Of a DNA stretch of 64,000 nucleotides, positions 63,891-64,000 are shown in pieces; the first letter of the stretch is position 1, and each line of letters opens with the position of its first letter. Origin of the DNA: VFKU01 sp964620045. GTDB taxonomy: Bacteria; Hydrogenedentota; Hydrogenedentia; Hydrogenedentales; GCA-2746185. The stretch lies in the NCBI GenBank assembly GCA_964620045.1, contig CAZUJL010000020.1, positions 10,617 through 74,616 on the forward strand, read 5' to 3'. The notes under the pieces are model-generated. The model worked only from the letters and a program-made list of their open reading frames with translations, ran no database searches and was not told the origin of the DNA. A program made the translations under genes and the position numbers.

Positions 63891-64000
63891 TTACTTAAGG
63901 ATTTTGCTGACGACGCCGGAGGCGACGGTACGTCCGCCTTCTCGAATGGCGAAGCGCAGACCGGCTTCCATGGCGATCGGGGTAATGAGCTGGCCCGTGA
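63891..64000 (-). CDS. tuf: Elongation factor Tu, C-terminal end (cut by window edge)
   Basis: The last 35 codons are visible: ITPIAMEAGLRFAIREGGRT and VASGVVSKILK then TAA. This is the EF-Tu C-terminus. Its place just before rpsJ, 44 bp away, is a common str-S10 junction. Confidence 0.95.
   Translation of the reverse strand, partial: TGQLITPIAMEAGLRFAIREGGRTVASGVVSKILK

Overview
The window is GC-rich, gene-dense chromosomal DNA from a motile, probably Gram-negative (diderm) bacterium. Supporting signs are an LpxH-like phosphoesterase, several lipobox lipoproteins, Tat-type signals, flagellins with a sigma-28-type promoter, and ClpS/ClpA/Aat. Most intergenic spaces are short and many neighbours overlap by the tetranucleotide ATGA. 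I cannot place the organism from sequence alone. The mix (housekeeping operons, many secreted hydrolases, GTAGCGCCGGC-type interspersed palindromes) would suit an uncultured phylum such as Hydrogenedentota or a PVC relative, but this is a weak inference.

Layout. 1-6500: a truncated PAF-acetylhydrolase-like gene, an exported beta-propeller protein, a His/Lys-rich lipoprotein and an oligopeptide ABC uptake operon (oppA-oppB-oppC, minus strand). 6600-13100 (minus): groEL with its own sigma-70 promoter and CIRCE operator, a TlpA-like thioredoxin lipoprotein, a decayed thioredoxin-family pseudogene, and an N-end-rule cluster clpS - CDGSH iron-sulfur protein - clpA - aat. 13100-24200 (mostly plus): a degenerate J-domain protein, an unknown protein, lepB, an lpxH-like gene, a PP2C phosphatase (minus), a DnaA-like ATPase fused to a long coiled coil, an SDR, a RelA/SpoT homologue and uvrB.

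24200-28050 is the most interesting part. A near-consensus sigma-28 promoter is followed by about 530 nt of G-rich, hairpin-rich sequence with GNRA and CUUG tetraloops and no credible protein. Three tandem 273-residue flagellin genes, flaG and a strong terminator follow. The long leader looks like a structured 5' UTR RNA and is my leading candidate for something undescribed.

28050-42700: a YhaM-like nuclease, two exported proteins, an M14 carboxypeptidase with a C-terminal anchor, PafA-like and PhoX-like phosphatases, an acyl-CoA ligase, a type B carboxylesterase, queC, an MBL-fold hydrolase and two alpha/beta hydrolases. 42700-49250 (minus): sufB-C-D-S-U followed by nadA, whose product needs an Fe-S cluster. 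49370-64000 (minus): the S10-spc-alpha ribosomal region from the 3' end of tuf through rplQ, including secY, adk, map and rpoA. rpmD, infA and rpsD are absent from their usual slots.

No tRNA, rRNA, CRISPR array, insertion sequence or prophage was seen.
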